Shown: positions 10,974 to 20,678 of the stretch, piece by piece | How positions within the stretch are numbered: position 1 is the first letter of the stretch | Layout: the number at the start of each line of letters is the position of its first letter | From: Dipteris shenzhenensis | Taxonomy: Eukaryota; Polypodiophyta; Polypodiopsida; Gleicheniales | Direction: 5' to 3' (one strand) | DNA: 64,000 nucleotides | NCBI GenBank assembly: GCA_047967505.1 | Contig: CM106541.1 | The notes under the pieces: generated by a model | Seen by the model: the letters and a program-made list of their open reading frames with translations, nothing else | Database searches by the model: none | Told to the model about the DNA's origin: nothing | Position numbers and translations under genes: made by a program

Positions 10974-12530
10974 CTAATTCGGTGCAATGAATCCTGATTA
11001 ATAATTTGACAGATGAATAATAGTCTCCAATTCTTTTCGAATCTTTCGTATCTTCTTGCTTCTTCATATCTTCTCGCTTCTTCGTTTGCAAAATTTACAG
11101 TCCTCCTTTCGAAGGCGGCGATCCAAAGGTTTCAATTCTCCAAGACCTTTCACAAGATGATGCAGCTAACGGGCTGATTCCTTGTCTTCCACAAATGCAT
11201 GACCGGAAAATAAAAGCTTCAGAATTGATGAAGAGGAGCACGAATGTCGCATGCAAAGCTACGCACATGCATGTAGGCTGGAGATGTCAACAAATCCCAG
11301 AAAACACTAACTACCACTAACCCACTATAACGTGCAACCAATGATAATTAGCCACGTAAATTACAAATTTTTAGCAAACAAAAACATGAATTTCTGCTTT
11401 CCTAAAATCAAAAGAATGCTAAGGCTACCCCCCAGGTAGGCCGCCCTTTTGTGTATTTTGCACTGGCTAAATTTGAAACAAAAAAATCGACTACAATTGT
11501 GCTCTGCCTTTAGAATACCGGCTGAGATTTTGAATATTTTAGTTTGGAAGCCCAAAGCCCAAACCACTAGGCCAAAAAAGCCCCCCTCAGTTCACTTCAC
11601 GCATGCTAGAAAAATGGGATAGCAGTGATGCATTCCTTGATAAGATTTCAAAAAATGGTGGATTCCTTTTGCCACCCGGATGCTACATTCAGTGATTGGA
11701 ACACCCAACCAATCATGGCTTGAATGCGGTTGTTGCCAATGAGGCACCTGCCTCCCCATGTCGACCTTCTTATTGATTATTTAGAAATTTGGAGTGACAA
11801 TGGAGTCTACCTCTGTCGTGCATGTGGCCTCCCCACAAGGTACAAGTACTCAAACCAGCATAGCACCTATCCCGGTGGAAACAAGCCCTTAAGAGGCTAG
11901 GGCTAGCAAATATGCCAAGACCATCCCTACAACTCCATAGCTCGACGCCATCATCGAAGGACATTTGATCTTCTGGATGCAAGTGAGTTATAAGGTTTGA
12001 TCTTTTCCTAAAGCTAGACACAACACCACAATGCTCAGGTGGAGAGAAAGAAATTCCATGTCCAATAGAGCACCTGCAATGCCACAAGGTGTCAGCAAAA
12101 ACCTTTGGGGCAGAGGCATTGGGAACACATCAAACTGTGGCATATTTGCCCTCTTGGCAGCTCATGGGAATAGCCTCTTAGGCTAGGTTCACACCATCTC
12201 CCGATTAAACCTCTAGTTGAAGGACTCCACTGCACTTGCATGTTCAGAAGAGGTAGAAATTGAGTGGGAAAATGGGCATAGGCTTAGGACTGGTGCAAAT
12301 CCAAATGACCGCTACTTGCAAGCTGGGGGAGCTATTGCTAGATGAACTCTTTGTCTGTCGGTCATGTCCGCTTTCAACTCAATGATCAATTTCCATGTGC
12401 ATTTTGGTCACATGCAACGAGCTTATGTCATGGGAGGGGAATTTGTCTCCAATTTGGAATCTTCTTCTCCTCCCCTCCCGTAATCTCCTCCCTATACTTT
12501 TCACATATTTTTTTCCCCTTCTTGGTTCCT
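10971..12530. other. Spacer without a supported gene
   Basis: Apart from the possible SINE relic at about 11.4-11.58 kb, no coding region or repeat could be supported. ORFs at 11361-11567 and 11770-12087 have no family features and are not conserved-looking. Confidence 0.5.
11400..11580 (-). mobile_element. Possible tRNA-derived SINE relic
   Basis: On the minus strand TGGCCTAGTGGTT (about 11563-11575) matches a Pol III A box. About 40 nt downstream ATTCAAAATCTC (about 11524-11535) resembles a decayed B box (GGTTCAAATCC). The following tail includes GGGCGGCCTACCTGGGGGGT. This is consistent with an old tRNA-related SINE head. It is weak, as the B box is mutated. Confidence 0.3.
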
Positions 12531-12533
12531 AGT

Positions 12534-12617
12534 TATTATGTTGTATTACATGGTGTAAAACACACACACACACACAAATATGTGTGCATGTGTACATGTG
12601 TATGTATACATATATGT

Positions 12618-12654
<37 letters not shown>

Positions 12655-12735
12655 TGTATACACACATATATGTGTGTATGTACACACACATATTTGTGTG
12701 TGTGTGTGTTTTACACCATGTAATACAACATAATA
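12534..12735. repeat. 202-bp near-perfect palindrome built on CA/TG repeats
   Basis: The left arm begins TATTATGTTGTATTACATGG (12534) followed by TGTAAAA and (CA)8. The right arm ends with the exact reverse complement: (TG)7, TTTTACA, CCATGTAATACAACATAATA (ending 12735). The intervening (CA)n/(TG)n and ATGTAT blocks are also mutually complementary, so the whole unit can fold as a hairpin. It may be a MITE-like element or a foldback microsatellite. Confidence 0.85.
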
Positions 12736-12751
12736 CACACACATATATGTG

Positions 12752-12788
<37 letters not shown>

Positions 12789-12800
12789 TGTGTGTGTGAT
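12557..12800. repeat. CA/TG compound microsatellite
   Basis: Several CA and TG tracts with ATATGTGTATAC-type interruptions, extending past the palindrome to (CA)n at about 12752-12785 and (TG)n at 12789-12798. The overlapping ORFs are low-complexity artefacts. Confidence 0.95.
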
Positions 12801-13383
12801 CTTTTCCTTCACTAGAAAAGTGTGTGTGATCTTTTTACACCTTATGCATGACATGATAACCAAGAAGTATAGCATGCATAACAAAAACTAGCAACATTGT
12901 TAGATGGAAGAAAGTGAAAAGACCCTAAGGGAAGGAGAACTTCAAAAAGGATGTCGCAAGGATGAAAAATAATTGAGGTTCAATGCGATGGACTATATTT
13001 ACATCCTAATTGGCACATATTTCAAACTTCCCTCTTGGCTACATAAAGGCAATAACTCATTCAAGCAAATTTCCCTCCATGAATAAGGCCACAACAATCA
13101 CATCTTGTTCGAGCTCAAAATCAAAGCTTCATCTCTCAATGGGCACCTCACATCCAACATCAACGGAGGCAACAATCACCATGTGCACTATCCACTTCGC
13201 AAATGACTTTGATTTCTTTTTTCTTGTGGATGTACAAGAACACATGCTAATGACTTTGAACATTGAGGATATTTGAGCAGGACACAAATGGGGAAGGGCA
13301 AGAAGCGAGTTTCTCGAGCGTGTTTAGGAGCAAGTTTTTTTTGGCAACCAGCATGTTTTGTTCCACCTATTCCACTTATGACA
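12801..13383. other. Spacer, no gene seen
   Basis: No feature can be supported. The ORF at 13010-13276 shows no recognisable domain. Confidence 0.4.
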
Positions 13384-13558
13384 TCTCTCTCTCTCTCTCT
13401 CTCTCTCAGACAAACACTCACACACACACACACAGACACACACAATTCTTTTTGTCTCTTTTCTCTCTTCATCCTCCTTGTCCTCATTGTAACCCTTTAT
13501 CTCCGTCTATGTATAACTATGTTGCATCTCTCTCTACCCCCTCTCTCATGCACGCACT

Positions 13559-13634
<76 letters not shown>

Positions 13635-13742
13635 TTCTTGTTGTCTCTTTTCTCTCTTCATCATCCTTGTAATCATTGCAACCCTCTATCTCCGTCTATG
13701 TCTAACTTTGTCACATCTCTTTCTACTCCCCCTTTCTCTCTC

Positions 13743-13792
<50 letters not shown>

Positions 13793-13978
13793 CCTCAACA
13801 AGCTTATATGGTACATAATTTGTAAGCATAAATGCCCTGCATTTCATTTTTATAGCTTCCCAAGCTTATATGGTACACAATTTGTAAGCACAAATGCCCT
13901 GCACAAAGACCCTCTATCTCCGTCTACATGTAACTTTGTCATATCTCTATGTATCCCCTCTCTCATGCATGTATTGAG

Positions 13979-14040
<62 letters not shown>
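13384..14040. repeat. Three to four diverged units with CT and CA tracts
   Basis: A unit of roughly 180 bp recurs. It contains a core with TTGTCTCTTTTCTCTCTTCAT and CCTCTATCTCCGTCTATGT (around 13446, 13632 and, partially, 13910), then TCTCATGCA, then (CT)n (13384, 13560, 13737, 13979) followed by (CA)n in the first three. A second local duplication (AAGCTTATATGGTACA at 13800 and 13863) sits between units 3 and 4. Confidence 0.85.
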
Positions 14041-14042
<2 letters not shown>

Positions 14043-14269
14043 CCCCCACCTTTTTTACCATGATAATTTGTCTTTTTTTTCCACCATTTTGAGTAAAATT
14101 TTCAGCTTAAAAGGGCTTTTAGAGGAGAGCTAGCATGCATAGAATCACACCAGATACAGAATTTCATGAAAAAAACAAGAGAAATGAGATCATTTGATGC
14201 GTTCCGATCATTTTGATACCAAACATGGCCAAATTTGGATATTTCTAGCAAAAGTTGTGAAATTGTTTT

Positions 14270-14325
14270 TAGCCCAAACTGGCGTCCAAAGGAGGGGGCC
14301 CTCCTCTGGATGCCAATTTGGGCTA
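14270..14325. repeat. 56-bp palindrome inside the left foldback arm
   Basis: Begins TAGCCCAAACTGGCGTCCAA and ends TTGGATGCCAATTTGGGCTA-like sequence around a GGGGGCCCTCC centre. The two halves are near-perfect reverse complements. Confidence 0.85.
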
Positions 14326-14453
14326 AGAAAAAGTTATTTGATTTCTTTTTGTAGTCTCTCTCTCTGTTTCTCTCTCTCTCTCTCTCGTGTGTGTGTGTGT
14401 GTAAGAGAGAGAGGAGGGGGGGACTAAAAAAAGAAATTAACAAAATTTTTTAA

Positions 14454-14501
14454 AGCCCAAATTGGCATCCAAAGGGCCCTCCTCTGGATGCCAGTTTGGG
14501 G
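14454..14501. repeat. 48-bp palindrome inside the right foldback arm
   Basis: Begins AGCCCAAATTGGCATCC and ends GGATGCCAGTTTGGGG around GGGCCC. It is the counterpart of 14270-14325. Confidence 0.85.
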
Positions 14502-14886
14502 TTTTAAAAAAATCACAACTTTTGCAAGAAATATCCAATTTTACTCATGTTTGGTATCAAAATGATTGGAACACATCAAATGAGCTCATTTCTCTTGTTA
14601 TTTTCATGAAATTTTGTCTCTAGTGGGATTCTGTACATGCTAGCTCTCCTCTAGAAGCCATTTTGGGCTAAAAATTTATCCAAAATGGTGGGAAAGAAAG
14701 ACAAGTTATGATGGTAAAAAAGGAGAGAGGTAGAAAGAGAGAGAGAGAGACGATGGGGCCGCAATGCAAGCATGAGAGAGGTGGTAGAGAGAGATGTGAC
14801 ATACACATAAATGAAGATAAAGGGTCTATACGTAGGAGGAAGAGACAAATAAGACAAGATAGAGGGTCTATACATAGGACGAAGAC

Positions 14887-14947
<61 letters not shown>

Positions 14948-15246
14948 TGCATTGGGATATCTCAAGGTGTATGCCTCAGGCACACCTTATGTTTCTATGT
15001 GTGAATGCTAGAGGCACAGTTAGGTGCCCACAAGCACAGTTAGGTGGTGGAGAGCCACATAGGATGATTGAGAGAATCTAGGAGCAGATTGAGGAGATGA
15101 TTGTGGAGCTCTGAGGTCATCAGTGATGTCAGTGAGCATGTATGAGGTGCCTACTTAAGGACCTCACTCTTCTTCATTCTACAACCAAGTAATGCAAGTA
15201 TTCTGAGTTTGTGTCCACTCTTTCCTTTCCTTTCAGCCTTCCAACA
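14948..15246 (+). repeat. 5' LTR of the short element
   Basis: Begins TGCATTGGGATATCTC (the partner LTR has TGTTGGGATATCTC) and ends CCTTCCAACA. The TGTTGG/CCAACA ends form the usual short inverted repeat in the partner LTR. No strong TATA box is seen. GCCTACTTAAGGACC near 15150 may serve. Confidence 0.9.
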
Positions 15247-15259
15247 TGGTATCAGAGCC
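15247..15259 (+). promoter_or_regulatory. Primer binding site, tRNA-iMet type
   Basis: TGGTATCAGAGCC directly abuts the 5' LTR and is the standard copia primer site. Confidence 0.92.
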
Positions 15260-16105
15260 ATTTGATCCCCCTTGATCCCATTTCTGCCACATCATCATCT
15301 TCTTCTTCATCTTCTTCTTCTCCATTTTCCTCTTTCTTCCCAAATTCTTTGAGAGCTTGGTCCTCCACCTACAAACGACCATTGCCCAAACCCTCTGAGC
15401 TGGAAACTCCTCTAGTATGGGCAAACTTCCACCTGCAAGCAATTGAAGAAAAAACGTCTGTGGTGGCTGCAATTCTCCAAAAAACGAATTTCTTCTGTTG
15501 CTCAATACTCCCTACCTGCTCTGCCATTGCCTGAGCCCTCTTAGGAGTAGATGGGCGACCTCAAGACAAAGATTTTGAGCCATTTTGCAGGTCATTTGGT
15601 TCAGTAACGAGGGAGAAATCGTTAAAACTCAGTTTCAGACTTTAGCAACTCTCCCGGGCAAAAGTGCGCACCATTTCATCCAACCTCTGTGCTGGACCCT
15701 CTCTGGTATATGAGCTTTCTTTTGCTTCAGAAAGCTCTCTTTTCCTTGCTTTGAAGAGTGAGCTACAAGCCCTCCAAGTTCAGCCTTTTGGTTTTGATAG
15801 TTTTGGACAAGTTTTTGAAGATGATGCTACATAAAATGCTACTCTAGCATTTCTGGTTTTTTGAAACTTTCAATAACTTCAGTACAAGTGTGGCTTCAGT
15901 TTTGTTTTGAATTGCTAGACCTGGTTTTGATTGGAAAGTATTCATTTTAGCCACTTCTATGAAGCATGTAAGTGAAAGCATCATTGTTTGAAATTCGGTC
16001 ACAAGACTTTGCTACATTAAATGCTTATATTTTGAAGCATTTCAGTTGTTATTCTAAGCCCTGTAAGAGAGAAGACAGTACCCAATACCTAGGTTAGAGC
16101 CTCTC
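15260..16105 (+). other. Internal non-coding part of the short LTR element
   Basis: Starts with a CATCATCATCTTCTTC-rich stretch (about 15290-15335). I see no retroviral motif. An ORF crossing the LTR (15211-15534) is low-complexity and unsupported. Confidence 0.5.
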
Positions 16106-16507
16106 ATGGCTTGCTTATGCAAAATATGTGAAAAGCCAAAACATAAAGCAATGTCTTGTTATGCTACAAAGGATGAAAATGCCAACCTGACTTCCTTGTT
16201 GAAGATTGCCAAAACAATGGTTGCCAAAAAGGAAGCAACTACAGAGATCTACCCTCTCATGGCACTTTTATTTGACTCCAAGTACAAGAAAAAGATGAAG
16301 GTCAGATACCTAAGATATGCTTCTCTACACAACTATGGAGATGACAAGATAATTGTTCTCTTGAAGGATATGACTTTTAGATCCACTTGTTCTATCATAG
16401 TACCATCTTATAAGGCACTAGACACTGCCCATGTGGTAAGACCTTGCCTTGACATGGATATTTTGCCTCCACAAGATGAGGCATGCCATGAAGATTATGC
16501 ATTTTAA
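16106..16507 (+). CDS. 133-aa CCHC zinc-knuckle protein of the short LTR element
   Basis: Residues 5-18 read CKICEKPKHKAMSC, a complete CX2CX4HX4C zinc knuckle as found in retroelement Gag nucleocapsid domains. Unlike the usual C-terminal place, it lies at the N-terminus and is followed by about 115 residues I do not recognise (Lys-rich middle KYKKKMKVRYLRYASLHNYG, then PSYKALDTAHVVRPCLDMD). The frame is open for about 12 codons upstream of this ATG as well. The ORF is intact, in contrast with other TE frames in the window. It could be a degenerate gag, a nucleic-acid-binding accessory protein, or a captured host fragment. It ends before the polypurine tract. Confidence 0.6.
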   Translation: MACLCKICEKPKHKAMSCYATKDENANLTSLLKIAKTMVAKKEATTEIYPLMALLFDSKYKKKMKVRYLRYASLHNYGDDKIIVLLKDMTFRSTCSIIVPSYKALDTAHVVRPCLDMDILPPQDEACHEDYAF

Positions 16508-16882
16508 ATCATCTCTATGTATGCTCCAGATCTCTCTTTTTATGTCAAGGTACTCAGCCTGGATAGTCCTCCAAAATGAATGAAAATAAACTATTGTGTT
16601 TTGTGTGTTTTGTAAACACCTCTGGTCACCTCATGATGTAGGCCATGTGTATGTTTTGCTCCATGGTACCTCCTGCAGACATTGTGTGCATGTACATGCA
16701 GGGGAGATAACCATTGGAAGGTTTTTTTTGTATCCCTTTTGTTTACCTTACACCCAAGGGAACCCTTGCTAGCATGAGAACCTAGCCATAGATTTATCCT
16801 TGACCACCATGAGATGGCATGAGAAACTATGAGACTAGATGTATCCTTGACATAGCCTGAGGCATTCCCTTGAGGGGGGGTT
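16508..16882 (+). other. 3' internal region and polypurine tract
   Basis: Non-coding. TTGAGGGGGGGTTT (about 16870-16882) immediately before the LTR is the polypurine tract that primes plus-strand synthesis. Confidence 0.7.
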
Positions 16883-17176
16883 TGTTGGGATATCTCAAGG
16901 TGTATGCCTCAAGCACACCTTATGTTTCTATGTGTGAGTGCTAGAGGCACAATTAGGTGCCCACAAGCACAGTTAGGTGGTGGAGAGCCACATAGGATGA
17001 TTGAGAGAATCTAGGAGCAGATTGAGGAGATGATTGTGGAGCTCTGAGGTCATCAATGATGTCAGTGAGCATGTATGAGGTGCCTACTTAAGGACCTCAC
17101 TCTTCTTCATTCTACAACCAAGTAATGCAAGTATTCTGAGTTTGTGTCCACTCTTTCCTTTCCTTTCAGCCTTCCA

Positions 17177-17179
<3 letters not shown>
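16883..17179 (+). repeat. 3' LTR of the short element
   Basis: 297 bp, TGTTGGGATATC to CCTTCCAACA, differing from the 5' LTR by about four transitions and a 2-bp indel. Confidence 0.93.

Positions 17180-17180
<1 letters not shown>

Positions 17181-17208
<28 letters not shown>
17181..17208. repeat. (GA)n tract flanking the short LTR element
   Basis: Continuation of the (GA)n that ends at 14947. The element split one microsatellite in two. Confidence 0.85.
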
Positions 17209-17282
17209 CACAAAGAGAGACATGTCATAGAGAGGGGGGCTCGTAAGGTGTTGATAGCACGCGCACACACACAAACACACAC

Positions 17283-18118
17283 TGTTATGGATAAATTTGT
17301 CTAAGGAAAAAGGCATAAATATGTGTGTGTGTTGTATGTGTGGCAATATTATAATAAAATATGGTGTACATAGGGCCCAGGGTTGAGGTGGCAGGGCATG
17401 ACCATGTCCCACCCTTCCATGTAAGAGGACCCATAAGGTGTGTTGTACATAATCCATGGTAGTAATATTATAAAATGTAAGGTGGCATGGTTCCTCCATG
17501 TGCCACCCCTCCACCTAGGCGATCCCATGCCTGCATTTAGTGAGATATGGCCTAAAGTCCATGAGAGAAGTAATATAAAATAGGTGGAGATGGATATTAT
17601 ATTGGATTATTCCCTCCATGTAGGATAGGCCCATGTGGGGGGGGGTATAGATAGTCCAAGGATGCAAGTTAAATAATGGGGAAAATAGGATGAGGTGGTG
17701 TTATGGATAAATTTGGCCAAAGTAAAAAGGCATAAATATGAGTGTGTGCTTGTATGTGTGGCAATAGTATAATAAAATATGGACTGCATAGGGCCCAGGG
17801 TTGAGGTGGCAGGGCATGACCATGTGCCACCCTTCTATGTAAGAGGACCCATAAAGTGTGTTGTACATAATCCATGGTAGTAATATTATAAAATGTTAAG
17901 ATGGCATGGCTCCTCCATGTGCCACCCCTCCACCTAGGCGGTCCCATGCCTGCATTTAGTGAGATATGGCCCAAAGTCCATGGGAGAAGTAATATAAAAT
18001 AGGTGGATATGGATATTATATTGGGTTATTCCCTCCATATAGGATAGGCCCATGTGGGGGAGGTATAGAAGGTCCAAGAGTGCAAGTTAAATAATGGGGA
18101 AAGTAGGATGAGGTGGCA
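17283..18118 (+). repeat. About 417-bp tandem duplication of an LTR-like 5' segment
   Basis: Copy 1 is 17283-17698 and copy 2 is 17699 to about 18118. Both begin TGTTATGGATAAATTTG and end GTAGGATGAGGTGG or a close variant. They differ at scattered bases. Together with the single copy near 34.2 kb this shows the left terminus was locally duplicated. Confidence 0.92.
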
Positions 18119-18343
18119 AGATTCCTTGTGCCAACCCTCCACTTGTCCTCCTAGAGGTTTGAACGTATTATAAAATTAGGAAGAGACCAAGGGAGTATCA
18201 TAGACTTGAGATATGGGGCTTGATTTATGTGGAAAAATGAGGCAAAGGCTTGTCACACACCATTGATAGTGCATAACCGCCTAGCCCACACACACCATGC
18301 ATGTGGGAGGATGCATTTATTGGGAGAGACCCCCTCTCTTAGC

Positions 18344-18350
18344 TATAAAA
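18344..18350 (+). promoter_or_regulatory. TATA box in the LTR-like sequence
   Basis: AGCTATAAAAGGAGGGGC at 18341-18358. The same element is present in the inverted copy at 33488-33494 (minus strand). Confidence 0.65.
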
Positions 18351-18364
18351 GGAGGGGCTATTCC

Positions 18365-18717
18365 TGTGAAGATAGTGGGAGAGAGGGAAGGAGTCTCACT
18401 TGCAACTTTATCACATACACAATGGGGGAATACACACAAAGGTGGAGGCTGAAAATAGTTTTCCTCTTCTTAGTTGTGAAAGCCAAAAAGAACTCTAGTA
18501 CAAAGAAATAGAAGAACCCTATATGTGGGTCTCAAACCAAACTCAACTAACTAAGGTGGCATACTAACTGAGCCACGAACTAGTGTAGATAAGGATAGCT
18601 GTTATCCAGCTATTATTCATGGGCGGTGTACCAACCGCATCTACAGCTAACAAGTCGGTGACATAAATGCACAACGGTCACCCTGGCATATCGCGAGTGG
18701 AGCTCAATATCTCAACA
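18365..18717 (-). repeat. Copia-1 3' LTR
   Basis: In element orientation it runs TGTTGAGATATT to CTATCTTCACA. The polypurine tract CTCGAGGGGGAG lies just upstream (18718-18730 region on the minus strand). Confidence 0.93.
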
Positions 18718-19286
18718 CTCCCCCTCGAGCTCAATCCTAATTCCTGCACACCAAGCAGGTCTCTGAACTTGCGCAGCTTCTCTGCACCCAATGCCTTCAT
18801 GAATATGTCAGCTACCTGATCCTCTGTGCTGACATAAACTAGATCAATAAGACCTAGTAAAACCTTCTCCCGCACATAGTGATAATGCACCTCAATGTGC
18901 TTTGTTCTAGCATGATAAACTGGGTTATTTGCCAAGTGTATACTGCTCATGTTGTCACAATAAATGACAACTGGCCCATCTGTAGACTGATGCATATCAT
19001 ATAGTAGCTTATGCAACCAAGCTACCTCACATGCAGCCATTGCTGCACCCCTGTACTCAGCCTCTGTGCTCGACAAGGCAACTGTAGGCTATTTCTTGCT
19101 ACTCCAAGTGACTGCAGCACTCCCAAAAGAGAACATATACCCACTGGTAGATCGTCTATTAGAAATACTACCAGCCCAATCAGCATCATTGTATCCATAC
19201 AATTGTATCTGAACCCTAGCCTCATAAAATAGTCCATATTGCAATGTAGACTTCACATACCTGAGTATGCATCTAGCCACATCCAA
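18678..19286 (-). pseudogene. Copia-1 RNase H domain
   Basis: Copia-type RNase H spread over overlapping frames. The first part carries DVARCILRYVKSTLQYG and YNDADWAGSISNRRSTSGY (about 19286-19100). A premature TAG then interrupts before the second part with SSTEAEYRGAAMAACEVAWL, YCDN and HARTKHIEVHYHYVREK (about 19076-18850), which hold catalytic acidic residues and the conserved end. Removal of the RNA template during reverse transcription is its normal role. At least one stop near 19089 breaks the frame. Confidence 0.88.
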
Positions 19287-19304
19287 ATGCAGTTTCCTTG
19301 GAGC

Positions 19305-20648
19305 CTACATAAACTGACTTACCAATCCAACAACATAGCTCAAATCTGGCCTGGTAATAGTCATATAAATCAAACTTCCTACTATGCGTCTGTACATAGT
19401 AGGGTCTTCCAGAAGCTCACCTGCATCTGTGCTTAGCTTCACATTCTGCTCCAAAGGAACTGAAATAGGCTTACAGCCTGTCATCCCATATTTGGACAGC
19501 ATGTCCAATCCATATTGCCTTTGCAAGAGTTGTATCCCACTTGGTGATCTAATCACCTCAACGCCCAAGAAATAACGCAGCTCTCCCAAATCCTTCATCT
19601 CAAACTTCTGCTTCAATAGCATTTTCACATGAAGGATATCTTCATCACTATCACCTGTGATGATCAAATCATCAACATAAATGACAAGCAGCATAATACC
19701 TTTCTCTATTTTTCTCACATAGAGTGAGAAATCTGCCTTGGAGATTTGAAAGCCAATAGTGACAAGATACTATCCTATCTTGTCAGACCATGCTCTAGGT
19801 GCTTGCTTCAAGCCATACAAGGCTTTCTTCAACCTGCAAACAAACTCAGGATGAACAACATGAACATAACCTGGTGGCTGCTCCATAAAGACTTCTTCTT
19901 GCAAATCACCATGCAAGAAGGCATTCTTTACATCCATCTGATGTAAAGACCATCCCTTTGATGTAGCCATAGCAATGACTACTCTTACAGTTGCCATCCT
20001 TGCAACCGGACTGAATGTTTCTTCATAATCAATGCCATATGTCTGTGCATACTCCTTGACAACTAATCTTGCCTTGTATCTGTTCACAGAACCATCTGCA
20101 TTGTGCTTGATCTTATAAACCCACTTACAGCCAATTGCATTCTTGTCTTTAGGCAAAGGCACCAATTCCCATGTAGCATTTGCTTCCAAGGCATCCATTT
20201 CTTCATCCATGGCTTTCTCCCATTTTTCATTTCCCATGGCTTGCTCAAAAGAAGTGGGTTCTGGTTCCTGTATCACTTTGACCATATAGGCATAGTGAAT
20301 GGCTATAAATCCATCATATTTCAGCCTATCCACAGGATACCTAGCTCTGGTAGACCTGCACAAAATAGGCTCACTTCCAGGTGCTCTCAAAACATCCCTA
20401 GTCTTTCTTACTCTAGGTGTAACAATAGAAGGAATACCCAACTCATCATCAATGCTCTGTTCTGAGCCACTGGATTCACCATCCACATAAGACTGACCTG
20501 CATTCACATCAAACATGGGCTGATCTACCTTCTCTTTTCCTTTTCGTGATACCTGTGTACCACTATCTGCATTGCTTTGAGGAGATTCTCCTGATCTTAA
20601 TGTGCCTGCTGTCCATGGCAAAGTATGTGAACTACTGCTAGAGGACAC
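19305..20648 (-). pseudogene. Copia-1 reverse transcriptase
   Basis: Ty1/copia RT in two frames. 20648-19770 contains the Ser-rich linker, then [61 protein letters not shown] and [13 protein letters not shown]. 19718-19305 contains VIYVDDLIITG with the intact YVDD catalytic core, LRYFLGVEV and SLIYMTITRPDLSYVVG. The break between the two lies at a stop near 19770 in the conserved stretch after the QAPRAW block. Other motifs look intact, so decay is moderate. Confidence 0.92.
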
Positions 20649-20678
20649 TGCAGGTCCACTGATATTTTGTGATTGCTG

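Larger units (their letters stand above)
13737..14947. repeat. About 1.2-kb inverted repeat (foldback), centre near 14,385
   Basis: The left arm, about 13737-14340, pairs with the right arm, about 14440-14947. Examples: GAGAGCTAGCATG (about 14125) with CATGCTAGCTCTC (about 14635), TTGATACCAAACATG (about 14213) with CATGTTTGGTATCAA, and (CT)n(CA)n with (GT)n(GA)n at the outer ends. The loop holds a CT/GT microsatellite (about 14357-14415). The arms differ by many substitutions and a roughly 80-bp indel, so the structure is old. Confidence 0.85.
14948..17179 (+). mobile_element. Short non-autonomous LTR retrotransposon with a CCHC ORF
   Basis: Two 297-299-bp LTRs (14948-15246 and 16883-17179) start TG and end CCAACA. 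They differ by about four substitutions plus a CA insertion at the 5' edge, so insertion is recent. A tRNA-iMet primer site follows the 5' LTR and a G-rich polypurine tract precedes the 3' LTR. The internal region is only about 1.64 kb with no protease, integrase, RT or RNase H. It holds one 133-codon ORF. It must move with enzymes from another element. Flanks on both sides are GA microsatellite. The five-base target copies look like GAGAG and CAGAG, so the TSD is imperfect or obscured. Confidence 0.92.
17283..18364 (+). repeat. LTR-like terminal sequence, left copy, part 1
   Basis: From TGTTATGG inward (plus direction) this matches the reverse complement of 34228 down to about 33477. It continues at 23863 after the nested copia-1. 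It contains a clear TATA box, as promoter-bearing LTRs do. The LTR-like end TG...TATA order suggests an LTR in plus orientation. The matching right copy is in minus orientation, so they are not an ordinary LTR pair. Confidence 0.8.

Noticed and set aside
13263-14063. 266-codon and 181-codon ORFs
   Set aside because: They are read-through of CT and CA microsatellites (Ser-Leu and His-Thr runs) with no protein character.
15211-15534. 107-codon ORF crossing LTR and PBS
   Set aside because: It overlaps the PBS and a TCATCTTCTTC repeat, with no motif. The downstream CCHC ORF is the better candidate.
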